DNA of 64,000 nt, taken from positions 2,294,001 through 2,358,000 of the forward strand of contig NZ_FXWK01000001.1 of the NCBI RefSeq assembly GCF_900177655.1, written 5' to 3'. The position numbers and the translations under genes are program-made. Every line of letters begins with the position of its first letter. Position 1 is the stretch's first letter. Shown in pieces: positions 17,007 to 27,066 of the stretch. The notes beneath the pieces are model-generated. The model was not told the origin of the DNA. It saw only the letters and a list, made by a program, of their open reading frames with translations, and ran no database searches. Source of the stretch: Devosia lucknowensis. Lineage in GTDB: Bacteria > Pseudomonadota > Alphaproteobacteria > Rhizobiales > Devosiaceae.

Positions 17007-17663
17007 ATGGCCAGCCCCGCACGCTTCACCTTCGATCTCGATCTTCAGCCCCGCGCCAGCCGCCGCGCCGCGCCGCCTCCCGCACCCTCCATCCCCGAGG
17101 ACGTGGTGGCCCAGCTCATCGCCAATGCGCGCGAGGAAGCCTATGCCGAGGGCATGCGCGCCGGCGAACAGAACGCCGCCTCGATGGCCGCCCAGACCAT
17201 CGCCGCTGCAGCGGGAAGCCTCGCCACCCAGTCGGCCAAAATGGCGGCGGCGCTCGACGAGGCGCGCAATGGCCACCACCAGGACGCCGTCGAACTGGCG
17301 CTCAGCGTCGGCCGCAAGCTGTCGCTGCACCTGGTCGCGCGCTTTCCGCTGGCCGAACTCGAAGCCCTGGTGGCCGAATGCCTGCCCAGCCTTTCGGGCG
17401 TGCCGCACCTGGTCATCCGCTGCCACCCCGACCTGGCCGACGCCATCCGCGACATGGCCACCGCCCAGATGTCCCATGCAGGCTTTGCCGGCCGGCTGGT
17501 GGTGATGGGCGATCCCGACATCCGCATCGGCGACGGCCGGCTTGAATGGGTCGATGGCGGCCTCGTGCGCGACATCGCCGAGACCTCGCGCCAGATCGAC
17601 CGCCAGATTGCCACCTATCTTGCTGCGCGCACGCGCGGTCAGCACAAGGAGAACGGTTCATGA
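17007..17663 (+). CDS. fliH: Flagellar export ATPase regulator FliH (FlbE-like)
   Basis: The 218-residue protein has a Pro/Ala-rich start, a helical central part (ANAREEAYAEGMRAGEQ with regularly spaced small residues, as in FliH) and a C-terminal FliH/HrpE-type domain (LVIRCHPDLADAIRDMA, then GDPDIRIGDGRLEW). FliH holds the ATPase FliI and links it to the C-ring. FliI is encoded elsewhere in this window (33366). The start at 17007 follows the fliG stop by four bases. The stop overlaps the fliN start as ATGA. It occupies the position of flbE in Caulobacter. Confidence 0.88.
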   Translation: MASPARFTFDLDLQPRASRRAAPPPAPSIPEDVVAQLIANAREEAYAEGMRAGEQNAASMAAQTIAAAAGSLATQSAKMAAALDEARNGHHQDAVELALSVGRKLSLHLVARFPLAELEALVAECLPSLSGVPHLVIRCHPDLADAIRDMATAQMSHAGFAGRLVVMGDPDIRIGDGRLEWVDGGLVRDIAETSRQIDRQIATYLAARTRGQHKENGS

Positions 17664-18004
17664 CCGATCCTCAGGACGACATCACTGCATCCGAAGGCCT
17701 CAGCCTCGACGAAATGACCGCCCCCGAGCGCGATACCCGCGGCGAAGGCTATATCGAGCGCAGCGCCTCCGATCTCGAAGCCGTGTTCGACGTGCCGGTG
17801 CGTGTCTCGGTGGTGCTCGGTCGCACCAAGATGCCGGTATCGAGCCTCCTGAAGCTCGACACCGGCACGGTGATCGAACTCGACCGCCAGGTGGGCGAAG
17901 CCGTCGAGATCTTCATCAACGACCGCCTGGTCGCCCGTGGTGAAATCGTGCTGGTGGAAGACCGCCTCGGCGTCACCATGACCGAAATCATCAAGCCGCA
18001 GTAA
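17660..18004 (+). CDS. fliN: Flagellar motor switch protein FliN
   Basis: The 114-residue protein has a short acidic N-terminal extension and a complete SpoA/FliN domain (VFDVPVRVSVVLGRTKMPV, LLKLDTGTVIELDRQVGE and RGEIVLVEDRLGVTMTEI). FliN builds the lower C-ring and binds export and switch components. The ATG overlaps the fliH stop (ATGA) and has an AAGGAG ribosome site 8 nt upstream. flbD follows after 14 bp. Confidence 0.96.
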   Translation: MTDPQDDITASEGLSLDEMTAPERDTRGEGYIERSASDLEAVFDVPVRVSVVLGRTKMPVSSLLKLDTGTVIELDRQVGEAVEIFINDRLVARGEIVLVEDRLGVTMTEIIKPQ

Positions 18005-18018
18005 GGGAGCCCGAGACC

Positions 18019-19386
<1,368 letters not shown>

Positions 19387-19406
19387 GCTTGATGGTCGTG
19401 GCAACC

Positions 19407-19531
19407 ACCCCCTCATCCGGCGCTGCGCGCCACCTTCTCCCCGAGTGGGAGAAGAATGGCCCCGAGCGCGCCTCTTGTTCCTCTCCCTCTCGGGGAGAGG
19501 TGGCTCGGCGCAGCCGAGACGGTGAGGGGGC
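19407..19531. repeat. REP-like inverted pair (CCCCTCATCCGGCGC...GGTGAGGGGG)
   Basis: Two ~48-bp arms (19407-19455 and 19480-19531) are approximate reverse complements. Both include the ACCTTCTCCCCGAG / CTCGGGGAGAGGT core seen in widely dispersed Hyphomicrobiales repeats. The pair lies in the 172-bp flbD-flhA spacer and could attenuate read-through into flhA. Confidence 0.65.
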
Positions 19532-19558
19532 TATCGTCGCGACCACAAGGTTCTATCA

Positions 19559-21679
19559 ATGACCGATATCCCAACCAGCGGTAGACCGGGCTTCAAGCCG
19601 CCGTCCGTGAAGACGGTGCTGGATACCCTGCGCTCGGGTGACATCGCTCTCGCCGCGGGCGTGATGGGGCTGATCGTCATCCTGATCGTCCCCATGCCGC
19701 CGCTGCTGGTAGACGTGCTGCTGGCCATCTCGATCGTGTTCTCGGTCATGATCCTCATGACCTCGCTGTTCATCCAGAAGCCGCTGGAATTCTCTTCCTT
19801 CCCGACGGTTCTGCTGATCGCCACCATGCTGCGGCTGGGCCTCAACCTCGCCACCACGCGCCTGATCCTCAGCGAAGGCCACAACGGCCACAGCGCCGCC
19901 GGCCACGTCATCGAAGCCTTCGGCAATTTCATTACCCGCGGCAATTTCATCATCGGGACGGTGATCTTCATCATCCTCGTGATCGTGAACTTCATCGTCA
20001 TTACCAAGGGCTCGGGCCGTATCGCCGAAGTCGCGGCGCGCTTCAGCCTCGACGCCATGCCCGGCAAGCAGATGGCCATCGACGCCGACCTCTCGGCGGG
20101 CCTGATCGACGAGGACACGGCCAAGAAGCGTCGCGCCGAACTGGAAGGCGAGAGCGCCTTCTTCGGTAACATGGACGGTGCCAGCAAGTTTGTGCGCGGC
20201 GATGCCATTGCCGGCCTGATCATCACCTTCATCAACATTTCCGCCGGCATGCTGATCGGCATCATGCAGCAGGGCCTGAGCTTCCAGGAAGCGGGCAATG
20301 TCTACACGCTGCTGACCATCGGCGACGGCCTCGTCTCGCAGATTCCGGCGCTGATCGTCTCGACCGCTGCCGGTATCCTCGTGTCGAAGTCCGGCGTTGC
20401 CGGCGCTGCCGACAAGGCCCTCACGCGCCAGTTCACCGGCTATCCGCGGGCCCTCGGCATGTCGGCCGCCGTCATGGGCGCCCTCGCCTTCCTGCCGGGC
20501 ATGCCCTTCATTCCCTTCATGGCGCTGGCCGGTGGCGTCGGTTATGTCGCCTGGCGGGCAAGCCAGACCAAGGCGGTTCGGGAAGTCGAGGAAAAGGCGG
20601 TCGAGGTGGCCAAGGCCGCGCCGCCGCCGCAGGCCAGCGAGCCCCCGATCACCGACAGCCTCAAGATCGACGACCTCAAGCTCGAACTGGGCTATGGGCT
20701 GTTGAGCCTCGTCAAGGAAGATGCCAACGGCCAGGACCGCCTGACCGAACAGATCAAGGCGCTGCGCCGCCAGTTGGCGCTGGAACTGGGCTTCGTCATG
20801 CCGCCCGTGCGCATCCTCGACAACATGCAGCTCGAGCCGAACGACTACAAGGTTCGCATCAAGGAAGTCGAAGCCGGATCGGGCCAGATCTACGCCAACC
20901 AGCTGATGGTCATGGACCCCTATGGCAACCCCATCGATCTGCCAGGCAACCACACCACCGAGCCGACCTTCGGCCTGCCCGCAACCTGGATCGAGCCGGC
21001 GCTGCGCGACGAAGCCGAATTGCGCGGCCTCTCCATCATCGATCCGTCGACGGTCATTTCCACGCACCTGACCGAAGTGCTCAAGGCCAACGTCGCCGAC
21101 CTCCTCAGCTATGCCAACGTGCAGTCGCTGCTCTCGGGCCTGCCCAAGGACCAGCAGAAGCTGGTGGAAGACCTGGTGCCGAGCCAGATCACGGTTTCGG
21201 GCCTGCAGCGGGTGCTGCAGTCGCTGCTGACGGAACGCATCTCGATCCGCGATCTGTCCTCGATCCTGGAAGCAGTGGCTGAAATCGCCGGCAGTGGCCG
21301 CTCGGTGGCGACCATCACCGAGCACGTCCGCTCGCGGCTGGCGCGCCAGATCTGCGCCGCCAATGTCGGACCGGACGGCAACCTGCCGCTGCTGACCCTG
21401 TCCCCGCAATGGGAGCGCGACTTCGCCGAGTCCATGGCTGGCGACGGCGAAAACCGCCATCTCGCCATGGCGCCGAGCAAGCTGCAGCAATTCATCGGCG
21501 CGGTGCAGTCCGGTTTCGAGCGCGCTGCCCAGCAGGGCGAATTGCCCGTGCTGATTACCTCGCCCTCGATCCGCCCGCATGTGCGTTCGATCATCGAGCG
21601 CTTCCGCCCCCAGACCGTGGTCATGAGCCAGAACGAAGTGCACCCGCGCGTCCGCCTCAAGACCGTCGGCAGCATCTGA
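19559..21679 (+). CDS. flhA: Flagellar type III export gate protein FlhA
   Basis: The 706-residue protein has about eight N-terminal transmembrane helices (for example VMGLIVILIVPMPPLLVDVL), the conserved FHIPEP-region sequence between membrane segments (SSFPTVLLIATMLRLGLNLA and GKQMAIDADL), and a ~350-residue cytoplasmic domain that docks chaperone-substrate complexes. It is the main subunit of the flagellar export gate. It is separated from flbD by a REP-like repeat and so may have its own promoter. Length is typical. Confidence 0.98.
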   Translation: MTDIPTSGRPGFKPPSVKTVLDTLRSGDIALAAGVMGLIVILIVPMPPLLVDVLLAISIVFSVMILMTSLFIQKPLEFSSFPTVLLIATMLRLGLNLATTRLILSEGHNGHSAAGHVIEAFGNFITRGNFIIGTVIFIILVIVNFIVITKGSGRIAEVAARFSLDAMPGKQMAIDADLSAGLIDEDTAKKRRAELEGESAFFGNMDGASKFVRGDAIAGLIITFINISAGMLIGIMQQGLSFQEAGNVYTLLTIGDGLVSQIPALIVSTAAGILVSKSGVAGAADKALTRQFTGYPRALGMSAAVMGALAFLPGMPFIPFMALAGGVGYVAWRASQTKAVREVEEKAVEVAKAAPPPQASEPPITDSLKIDDLKLELGYGLLSLVKEDANGQDRLTEQIKALRRQLALELGFVMPPVRILDNMQLEPNDYKVRIKEVEAGSGQIYANQLMVMDPYGNPIDLPGNHTTEPTFGLPATWIEPALRDEAELRGLSIIDPSTVISTHLTEVLKANVADLLSYANVQSLLSGLPKDQQKLVEDLVPSQITVSGLQRVLQSLLTERISIRDLSSILEAVAEIAGSGRSVATITEHVRSRLARQICAANVGPDGNLPLLTLSPQWERDFAESMAGDGENRHLAMAPSKLQQFIGAVQSGFERAAQQGELPVLITSPSIRPHVRSIIERFRPQTVVMSQNEVHPRVRLKTVGSI

Positions 21680-21712
21680 TGCGTCGGCGGCCCGCGCGCT
21701 GACCGCGTGTGG

Positions 21713-22324
21713 TTATTGCTGCGTGAGGGCCAGCTTGGCGCCGAGGGCAACGAATGCGGCGGCAAAGGTTCGGCGCATCCAGGTCATGATCTCGGGGCGT
21801 GAGGTCACCTGCCCGCGGATGGCGGCAGCGAAAAGACCATAGAACGCGAACACCACGAAGGTCATGGCCATGAACACGCCGCTGAGCTCGAGCATGCGCG
21901 GCAGTGCATCGGGAGAGCTTGCCGGAACGAACTGCGGCAGGAAGGCGAAGAAGAAGATCGACAGCTTCGGATTGAGGAGGTTCATCAGCACCACCTCGGT
22001 GGCCATGGCGCGCAACGACTTGCGCTCCTGCTGCGCCTCGACCGCCAGCGCACCAGTATCCCGCAGCGTGGCCCAGGCCATGTAGAGAAGGTAGGCCACG
22101 CCGAAATACTTGATGATTTCGAAGGCCAGAGCGCTGGCATGCAGCACGGCGGCAAGACCGGTAATCGCAGCGATCATGTGCGGGACAATGCCCAGGGTGC
22201 AGAAGAAGGCCGCCCAGAGGCTGGCCTTGCTGCCGCGCCCGAGACCGGCCGCGACCGTGTAGAGCGCGCCGGCTCCGGGGGACACGACGACAACAAGGGT
22301 GGTGACGAAAAATTCCCAGCTCAC
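21713..22324 (-). CDS. LysE/RhtB family amino-acid or metabolite exporter
   Basis: The 203-residue protein shows six hydrophobic segments and the family signature at the N-terminus (SPGAGALYTVAAGLGRG, then FCTLGIVPHMIAAI) and the mid-protein NPKLSIFFFAFLPQFV stretch. LysE/RhtB proteins export amino acids such as lysine, threonine or homoserine lactone by proton exchange; the substrate here is not predictable. It is a single gene, convergent with flhA. Confidence 0.9.
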   Translation of the reverse strand: MSWEFFVTTLVVVVSPGAGALYTVAAGLGRGSKASLWAAFFCTLGIVPHMIAAITGLAAVLHASALAFEIIKYFGVAYLLYMAWATLRDTGALAVEAQQERKSLRAMATEVVLMNLLNPKLSIFFFAFLPQFVPASSPDALPRMLELSGVFMAMTFVVFAFYGLFAAAIRGQVTSRPEIMTWMRRTFAAAFVALGAKLALTQQ

Positions 22325-22465
22325 GACGGCCTCCTGGTCAGGACGACATAATGGCGGTTTGCGCCCGACTTCGCCAGAGCCCGTGCCGCCGTCGACCCGT
22401 TATCCCAAGGCGTTGAACTCACCTGAGACCCCACGCATTGTGAAAGGGCAATGGAGGAGGACAGC

Positions 22466-22834
22466 ATGTACAAGCCGGACGGTTATACGAGCCTATCACC
22501 CTACCTGATCGTCGACGACGCCCAGGCCCTGCTGGATTTCATCAAGGCGGTGTTCGACGCCGAGCCGCATGCCGTGCACCGCAATGACGGCAGTGTGGCC
22601 CATGCCGAAGTGTGGATCGACGATACGATCCTGATGCTGGGCGAATGGAAGGGCAGCAATGCTGTCGCCCATGTGCACGTCTATGTGCCTGATGTAATGG
22701 AGAGCTTCGAACGCGCCAGGAGCGCCGGCGGCAAGGTTGTGCAGGAGCCAGTGCGCAAGGACGACCCCGACCTTCGCGGCGGCATCATGGACGCCTCGGG
22801 CACGACCTGGTGGCTGTCGACGCGCCAGGCATGA
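22466..22834 (+). CDS. VOC-family (PhnB-like glyoxalase-fold) protein
   Basis: The 122-residue protein is one glyoxalase-fold module beginning YTSLSPYLIVDDAQALLDFI, with the metal-site-like residues VAHAEVWIDDTILMLGE and a closing MDASGTTWWLSTRQ. The pattern matches PhnB-like VOC proteins, which act as dimers; no reaction can be assigned. The ATG at 22466 is preferred because AGGAGG lies just upstream; another ATG 15 nt earlier is inside that ribosome-binding sequence. Confidence 0.87.
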   Translation: MYKPDGYTSLSPYLIVDDAQALLDFIKAVFDAEPHAVHRNDGSVAHAEVWIDDTILMLGEWKGSNAVAHVHVYVPDVMESFERARSAGGKVVQEPVRKDDPDLRGGIMDASGTTWWLSTRQA

Positions 22835-22844
22835 CCTTGACACA

Positions 22845-22871
22845 AAAGAGCGCGCTGCGGAGGCAGCGCGC
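22845..22871 (-). terminator. Terminator of the DUF2934 gene
   Basis: A perfect 9-bp stem GCGCGCTGC / GCAGCGCGC (22850-22858 with 22863-22871, GGAG loop) is followed on the minus strand by TCTTTTGTG. It lies 24 bp after the stop of the minus-strand small gene. Confidence 0.65.
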
Positions 22872-22894
22872 CTACGGCAGTCTTCAGCGCGAAA

Positions 22895-23089
22895 TCAGCT
22901 GAGACGGCCCGGCACCAAGGGCGGCAGATCGAGCGCCGCCGCCTCGGCCGAAGTATCGACATCCTCTTCTTCGGCCAGCTCGCGCTGGGCATCGTACCAG
23001 AATTCCTGTTCGCGCCCTTCAGGCCGTCCGGCCTGGTCCCAAAGCTGGTAGGCGCGGTCGCGGATCTTGTCCTCGTCGACGGTGTGCAT
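22895..23089 (-). CDS. DUF2934 family small protein
   Basis: The predicted 64-residue soluble protein contains the DUF2934 pattern (IRDRAYQLWDQAGRPEGREQEFW) and ends VPGRLS. Its function is unknown in the family; members are short, often plasmid- or chromosome-encoded, and common in alphaproteobacteria. The ATG at 23089 has AGGAGGAGG directly upstream, which fixes the start. It is divergent from the zinc metallopeptidase gene across 108 bp. Confidence 0.85.
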   Translation of the reverse strand: MHTVDEDKIRDRAYQLWDQAGRPEGREQEFWYDAQRELAEEEDVDTSAEAAALDLPPLVPGRLS

Positions 23090-23197
23090 GGCATCCTCCT
23101 CCTGCAATATCTGTGCAACGCCAGCCGGGCTTTCGGGTTGCTCCGGAACGCCAATGTAACCGGCCGCATTGAAGGGAAGACCACGAGGTCTTTCGTC

Positions 23198-24286
23198 ATG
23201 CGACTGTTTTCCTGCTCCCATTGCGGCAACACCCTTTATTTCGAGAACGCGGTGTGCGAGCGCTGCGGCCACGCGCTGGGCTATTCCCCCGATCACGGCA
23301 CCCTGCTCTCGCTCGAGGCCAAAGATGGGGTGTGGGTCAGTCCCGCCCTGCCCGATCACGCCTTCGTCTATTGCGCCAACGCCGCGCACGGCGCCTGCAA
23401 CTGGCTGATCCCGGCCGCGCCCGGCGGCGCCATCTATTGCGCGGCGTGCCGCCACAACGACACCATTCCGCCCATCGGCGATCCGCGCAACCTGCTGCGC
23501 TGGCAGACCATCGAACGCGCCAAGAAGCGGCTCGTCTATTCGCTGATCCGCCTCGGCCTGCCGCTGGAGACGCGCAGCGAAGATCCCCAGCACGGCCTGG
23601 CCTTCCGTTTCCTGGCCGAAAGCGCCGCCCCCGAACCCGTCATGACCGGACACGACACCGGCATCATCACCATTGCGCTGAGCGAAGCCGACGACGCCGA
23701 GCGCGAATACCGGCGCACGAGCTTCAACGAACCCTACCGCACGCTGCTCGGACATTTTCGCCACGAGATTGGCCACCACTACTGGGACCTGCTGGTGCGG
23801 GCGCAGCCGGCCGAAGAGCAGTTCCGCCGGCTCTTTGGCGACGAGCGCACCGACTATGGACAGGCGCTACAGACCTACTACGCCCAGGGTGCAGCGCCCG
23901 ACTGGCCGCAATTCCACATCAGCGCCTATGCCACGGCGCATCCCTGGGAGGATTTCGCCGAGACGTTCGCGCACCTGCTGCATATCATCGACACCGTGGA
24001 AATGGCGGCAGCCTTCGGCCTTCGCGCTCGCCCCCGCACCGGCGACGACGCGCTCGCCATTCCTCCCGTGACCTTCGACCCCTATCTCGAACCCGACATG
24101 GCGACGATCATCGAGCACTGGATCCCGCTGACGTCGCTGCTCAACAACCTCAACCGCGCCGTGGGCCAGGCCGATGCCTATCCGTTCGTTCTGACCCCGC
24201 CCGTCATGGACAAGCTGGCCTTCATCAACGCGCTGGTGCACCAGGCGCCCGCGCTGGAGCAGTTGAAGCGTCTCAGCCGCGCCTGA
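23198..24286 (+). CDS. Putative zinc-binding metallopeptidase with N-terminal zinc ribbons
   Basis: The 362-residue protein begins with a zinc-ribbon-like module (MRLFSCSHCGNTLYFEN then CERCGHALGY; a second Cys pair in YCAACRHNDTIPP). The C-terminal two-thirds contain a gluzincin signature, GHFRHEIGHHYWDLL (HExxH-like: HEIGH). The arrangement fits the DUF2248 putative metallopeptidase family, whose substrate is unknown. The ATG at 23198 is used because the first Cys of the ribbon follows immediately; the frame upstream reads through the divergent gene's promoter. Its 3' end overlaps the convergent rluD gene by 14 bp. Confidence 0.88.
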   Translation: MRLFSCSHCGNTLYFENAVCERCGHALGYSPDHGTLLSLEAKDGVWVSPALPDHAFVYCANAAHGACNWLIPAAPGGAIYCAACRHNDTIPPIGDPRNLLRWQTIERAKKRLVYSLIRLGLPLETRSEDPQHGLAFRFLAESAAPEPVMTGHDTGIITIALSEADDAEREYRRTSFNEPYRTLLGHFRHEIGHHYWDLLVRAQPAEEQFRRLFGDERTDYGQALQTYYAQGAAPDWPQFHISAYATAHPWEDFAETFAHLLHIIDTVEMAAAFGLRARPRTGDDALAIPPVTFDPYLEPDMATIIEHWIPLTSLLNNLNRAVGQADAYPFVLTPPVMDKLAFINALVHQAPALEQLKRLSRA

Positions 24287-25304
24287 CCACCTGGTCATAG
24301 GGTGCCAGCGCATCGTCGAGCGCCTGCAGGTCGTCGGGGAGCTCGGCCTCGAACATCATTTCCTCGCCCGTGGCCGGATGTTCAAAGCCCAGCTCGGCGG
24401 CATGGAGGGCCTGGCGGCCCAGGGCCTGCACCGCCGCGGCGACGGTTTCGGGGAGCTTGTTGATCTTGGTGGCAAAGCCCGGCGCGTAGAGCAGGTCGGA
24501 GACCAGCGGGTGGCCGATATGGGCCATGTGCACGCGGATCTGGTGAGTCCGTCCGGTTTCGAGCTGGCACTGGATCCGGGTGATGTCCCAGCCCGGCTCG
24601 CCATAACGCGCTTCCACCGCATAGTGGGTGATCGCCTCGCGGCCGCTCTTGAGCACTGCCTGCTTGAGCCTGTTGCCCGGATCGCGGCCGAGCGGCGCAT
24701 CCACCGTGCCCATGCCCGACTGGGTCGACCCCCAGGCATAGGCGATATAGGCACGATGGAGGGGGCCCGTACGGCCGTGATCGGCAAACTGTTCGGACAG
24801 ATGCTTGTGCGCCTTCTCGGTCTTGGCCGCGACCATGACACCCGACGTATCCTTGTCGAGCCGGTGCACGATGCCCGGCCGCTTGACGCCGCCAATGCCC
24901 TTGAGGCTGTCCCCGCAGTGGAAGATCAGCGCATTGACCAGCGTGCCCGAAGGCGAACCCGGCGCCGGATGGACGACCATGCCGACCGGCTTGTTGATGA
25001 CGATCAGGTGCTCGTCCTCGTAGAGAATGTCGAGCGGAATGTCCTCGGGTTGCGGTTCGGGGTCATCGGGGGGTGGGGCAAGAAGGACGATTGTCTCCCC
25101 GTCCCTGAGCCGGTATTTGGGTTCGGCAACTGTCTTGCCGTCCACCGCGACGGCGCCCGACAGGATCAGATCCTTGATACGGCTGCGGCTTAGCGCGTCA
25201 TGCGCCTTTGCCAACATCGCATCGAGCCGGCCGCCGGCCATGGCGGCATCCACCACAACCTCGACGGGTTCGCCCTCAAACTCGAAATCGGTATCGTCAG
25301 CCAT
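24273..25304 (-). CDS. rluD: 23S rRNA pseudouridine synthase, RluD family
   Basis: The 343-residue protein has an N-terminal S4 RNA-binding domain (GRLDAMLAKAHDALSRSRIK), a short linker and a pseudouridine synthase domain with the catalytic motif GIVHRLDKDTSGVMV, plus the downstream GRTHQIRVHMAHIGHP motif. It would form pseudouridine in 23S rRNA (RluD: positions 1911, 1915, 1917 in E. coli numbering), though RluC-like specificity cannot be excluded. The ATG at 25304 has an AGGA upstream and shares its two central bases with the ATG of the divergent neighbour. Confidence 0.93.
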   Translation of the reverse strand: MADDTDFEFEGEPVEVVVDAAMAGGRLDAMLAKAHDALSRSRIKDLILSGAVAVDGKTVAEPKYRLRDGETIVLLAPPPDDPEPQPEDIPLDILYEDEHLIVINKPVGMVVHPAPGSPSGTLVNALIFHCGDSLKGIGGVKRPGIVHRLDKDTSGVMVAAKTEKAHKHLSEQFADHGRTGPLHRAYIAYAWGSTQSGMGTVDAPLGRDPGNRLKQAVLKSGREAITHYAVEARYGEPGWDITRIQCQLETGRTHQIRVHMAHIGHPLVSDLLYAPGFATKINKLPETVAAAVQALGRQALHAAELGFEHPATGEEMMFEAELPDDLQALDDALAPYDQVVRRG

Positions 25305-25650
25305 GAGCAATCCTGAACCAAACAAGCCCGGCGCGGCCGACACCGAACTGACGCCCGAAGCCCTGGCTATGCTGGGAAAAGCCCGCCGCTCGTTCGCGGT
25401 ATCCATGGGCATACTGTTGCTGGGCTTTATGGCGATTGGTGTTGCGCTTGTCTATCGCGTGATGCGCGATAGCCCGCCGCCAGCCATCGCGGCCGAGGTT
25501 GCGGTTCCCGAAGGCGCCGAGATTCTTTCCGCGCTCAACACCGACGGCACCATCCAGGTGACCTTCTCGGCCGGCGGCGCCACCATGCTCAACATCTACG
25601 ATGCCGGCACCGGTGAACTGGTGCGCAGTGTCACCATCGGCACGGATTAG
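25303..25650 (+). CDS. Conserved single-pass membrane protein, unknown function
   Basis: The predicted 115-residue protein starts MSNPEPNKPGAADTELTPEAL, has one membrane helix (about 32-54, MGILLLGFMAIGVALVYRVM) and a beta-rich periplasmic or cytoplasmic domain (GTIQVTFSAGGATMLNIYDAGTGEL, split in the middle by glycines). Its ATG overlaps the rluD ATG on the opposite strand in the sequence CATG, so its promoter must lie inside rluD. No good ribosome site precedes it. Similar short proteins occur beside rluD in related alphaproteobacteria, as far as I recall. Confidence 0.7.
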   Translation: MSNPEPNKPGAADTELTPEALAMLGKARRSFAVSMGILLLGFMAIGVALVYRVMRDSPPPAIAAEVAVPEGAEILSALNTDGTIQVTFSAGGATMLNIYDAGTGELVRSVTIGTD

Positions 25651-25673
25651 GTGTTTCGTCGGCCTCTCGCCAC

Positions 25674-25697
25674 CCCTCGGATCAGGTCCGAGGGCGG
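25674..25697. repeat. CCCTCGG...CCGAGGG REP-like palindrome
   Basis: A 7-bp stem with a 7-nt loop of ATCAGGT lies in the spacer between convergent genes. It shares both arms with the two palindromes before sciP (12134-12224) and therefore looks like a member of the same repeat family. Confidence 0.55.
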
Positions 25698-25716
25698 AGC
25701 GTAGTGACAGCAGCCC

Positions 25717-26886
25717 CTAGCGTCCCTGGATTTCCTTGAGCGCCGCGAGGCGCTCGGATACCCGGCCATTGCTGTTGGGCTGGGGCGTAGGGAGAATGTC
25801 GACGCTCTCGCCATCATCTGCGAACCGCTGCACGCGGTCGAAGAGGCTTTCTTCGGGCATGACGCTGGCGGGCGCCTCGTTGTCCACCGCATAGACGAGG
25901 CGGCTGACGCTGGCAGCGATGTCGTTGAGCTTTTCGCGCAGATGCGCTTCCTCGAAGCGCTCCGTCTCCCAATCGGCCATGATCCCGGCCTCGACATTGC
26001 TGACCTTGGCGCGCAGGCGCTCCAGCTCGTCTTCCATGGAGAGCTTGTCGGCAAGCAACTGCTCGACCCTGCCCTCGCTCTTTTCCACCACCTCCGTGGT
26101 TTCGGCCAGGAGCGCATTGAGCCGGTTCTCGGCGCTGGCGATCCGGGCTTCTGCCGCCATGAGCCCCTCGGCATCGGCCTCGCGCTGCGCATCGCGGCCG
26201 GCAAGGGCATCGCGCATCTGCGCAATGGCGGCGCTGGCCTCGGCGCTGCGGCGGTCCGAATTCTCCAGCCGCTCGATCAGGCTATGGGCCTGGTCTTCAA
26301 GAAAAGCCGCCCGCTTGCGCTCGATGGCAAGCGCGGCGGTCAATTGGTCGATATCGCTCTCATACTCGCCCGACAGGGCCAGGCCCTCGATCGTCGTGGC
26401 TTTCGCCAGACCGCCGCGCAGCGAATTGCGCAGCGTCTCGATCTCCCCGGCCCGCGTTTCCAGTTCGCGATCGCGCTTGCGCAGGCGATTGCCGAGATCG
26501 GCCCCCTCCTTTTCAAGCTCGAGAATGCGGGCCCGCAATTCGACCTCGCGGCTTTCGAGCTCGCGCACGACCGCCAGGTGGCTTTCGCGCTCGGCCTTGA
26601 GGGCACCGAGATCTGTGCGCTTCTGGTTGACATCGCTGAGCTGTTCCGCAAGGCGCTTGCGCAGCGCTTCGACATTCATTTCCAGCCGACGGGTGGAGAG
26701 GGCGAACTCGGCGCGCAACTGGTCCTTGTCGGCCCGGAACTCGGCCATGGTGATCGGGGTCGCCGCCTCGATGCGCCGCTTGGTCAGGCGCACGGCGCGT
26801 TTCCAGACGGCCGGCATGATGATGAGCGCAACCAGCCCTGCCACAAGCAGGCCCAGCGCGAAGTACATGATATTCTCGATCAGCAT
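25717..26886 (-). CDS. Membrane-anchored coiled-coil protein, conserved hypothetical
   Basis: The 389-residue protein starts with a transmembrane helix (about 6-27, YFALGLLVAGLVALIIM) and then has a long alpha-helical region rich in Glu, Arg, Leu and Ala (for example ELESREVELRARILELEKEG) with heptad-like spacing, predicted to be a coiled coil over roughly residues 60-320. The C-terminus carries NDIAASVSRLVYAVD and a Pro/Asn-rich tail. No enzymatic domain is visible. Such N-anchored coiled-coil proteins are widespread in Hyphomicrobiales; the role is unknown, perhaps structural in the envelope or cell pole. Confidence 0.82.
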   Translation of the reverse strand: MLIENIMYFALGLLVAGLVALIIMPAVWKRAVRLTKRRIEAATPITMAEFRADKDQLRAEFALSTRRLEMNVEALRKRLAEQLSDVNQKRTDLGALKAERESHLAVVRELESREVELRARILELEKEGADLGNRLRKRDRELETRAGEIETLRNSLRGGLAKATTIEGLALSGEYESDIDQLTAALAIERKRAAFLEDQAHSLIERLENSDRRSAEASAAIAQMRDALAGRDAQREADAEGLMAAEARIASAENRLNALLAETTEVVEKSEGRVEQLLADKLSMEDELERLRAKVSNVEAGIMADWETERFEEAHLREKLNDIAASVSRLVYAVDNEAPASVMPEESLFDRVQRFADDGESVDILPTPQPNSNGRVSERLAALKEIQGR

Positions 26887-27066
26887 CCTAGCGGTCTCCG
26901 GGCGGCGAGACGCCTGCCTTGGACTTTACCCAACCGTCTTTGCCAGCAAACACGGCATCGGACCATCTTTGGCCCTCGTTAACCCTAACGCCTTTGCGAC
27001 GCGCCGTCACGACAAAGCCGGAGCTTGCGGCCCCGGCTTGCGCAGGTTTGATGACGTCGATGACGC

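Noticed and set aside
24378..25193. Long plus-strand frame opposite rluD
   Set aside because: It is an antisense shadow of the recognised rluD gene with Arg/Gly-rich composition.
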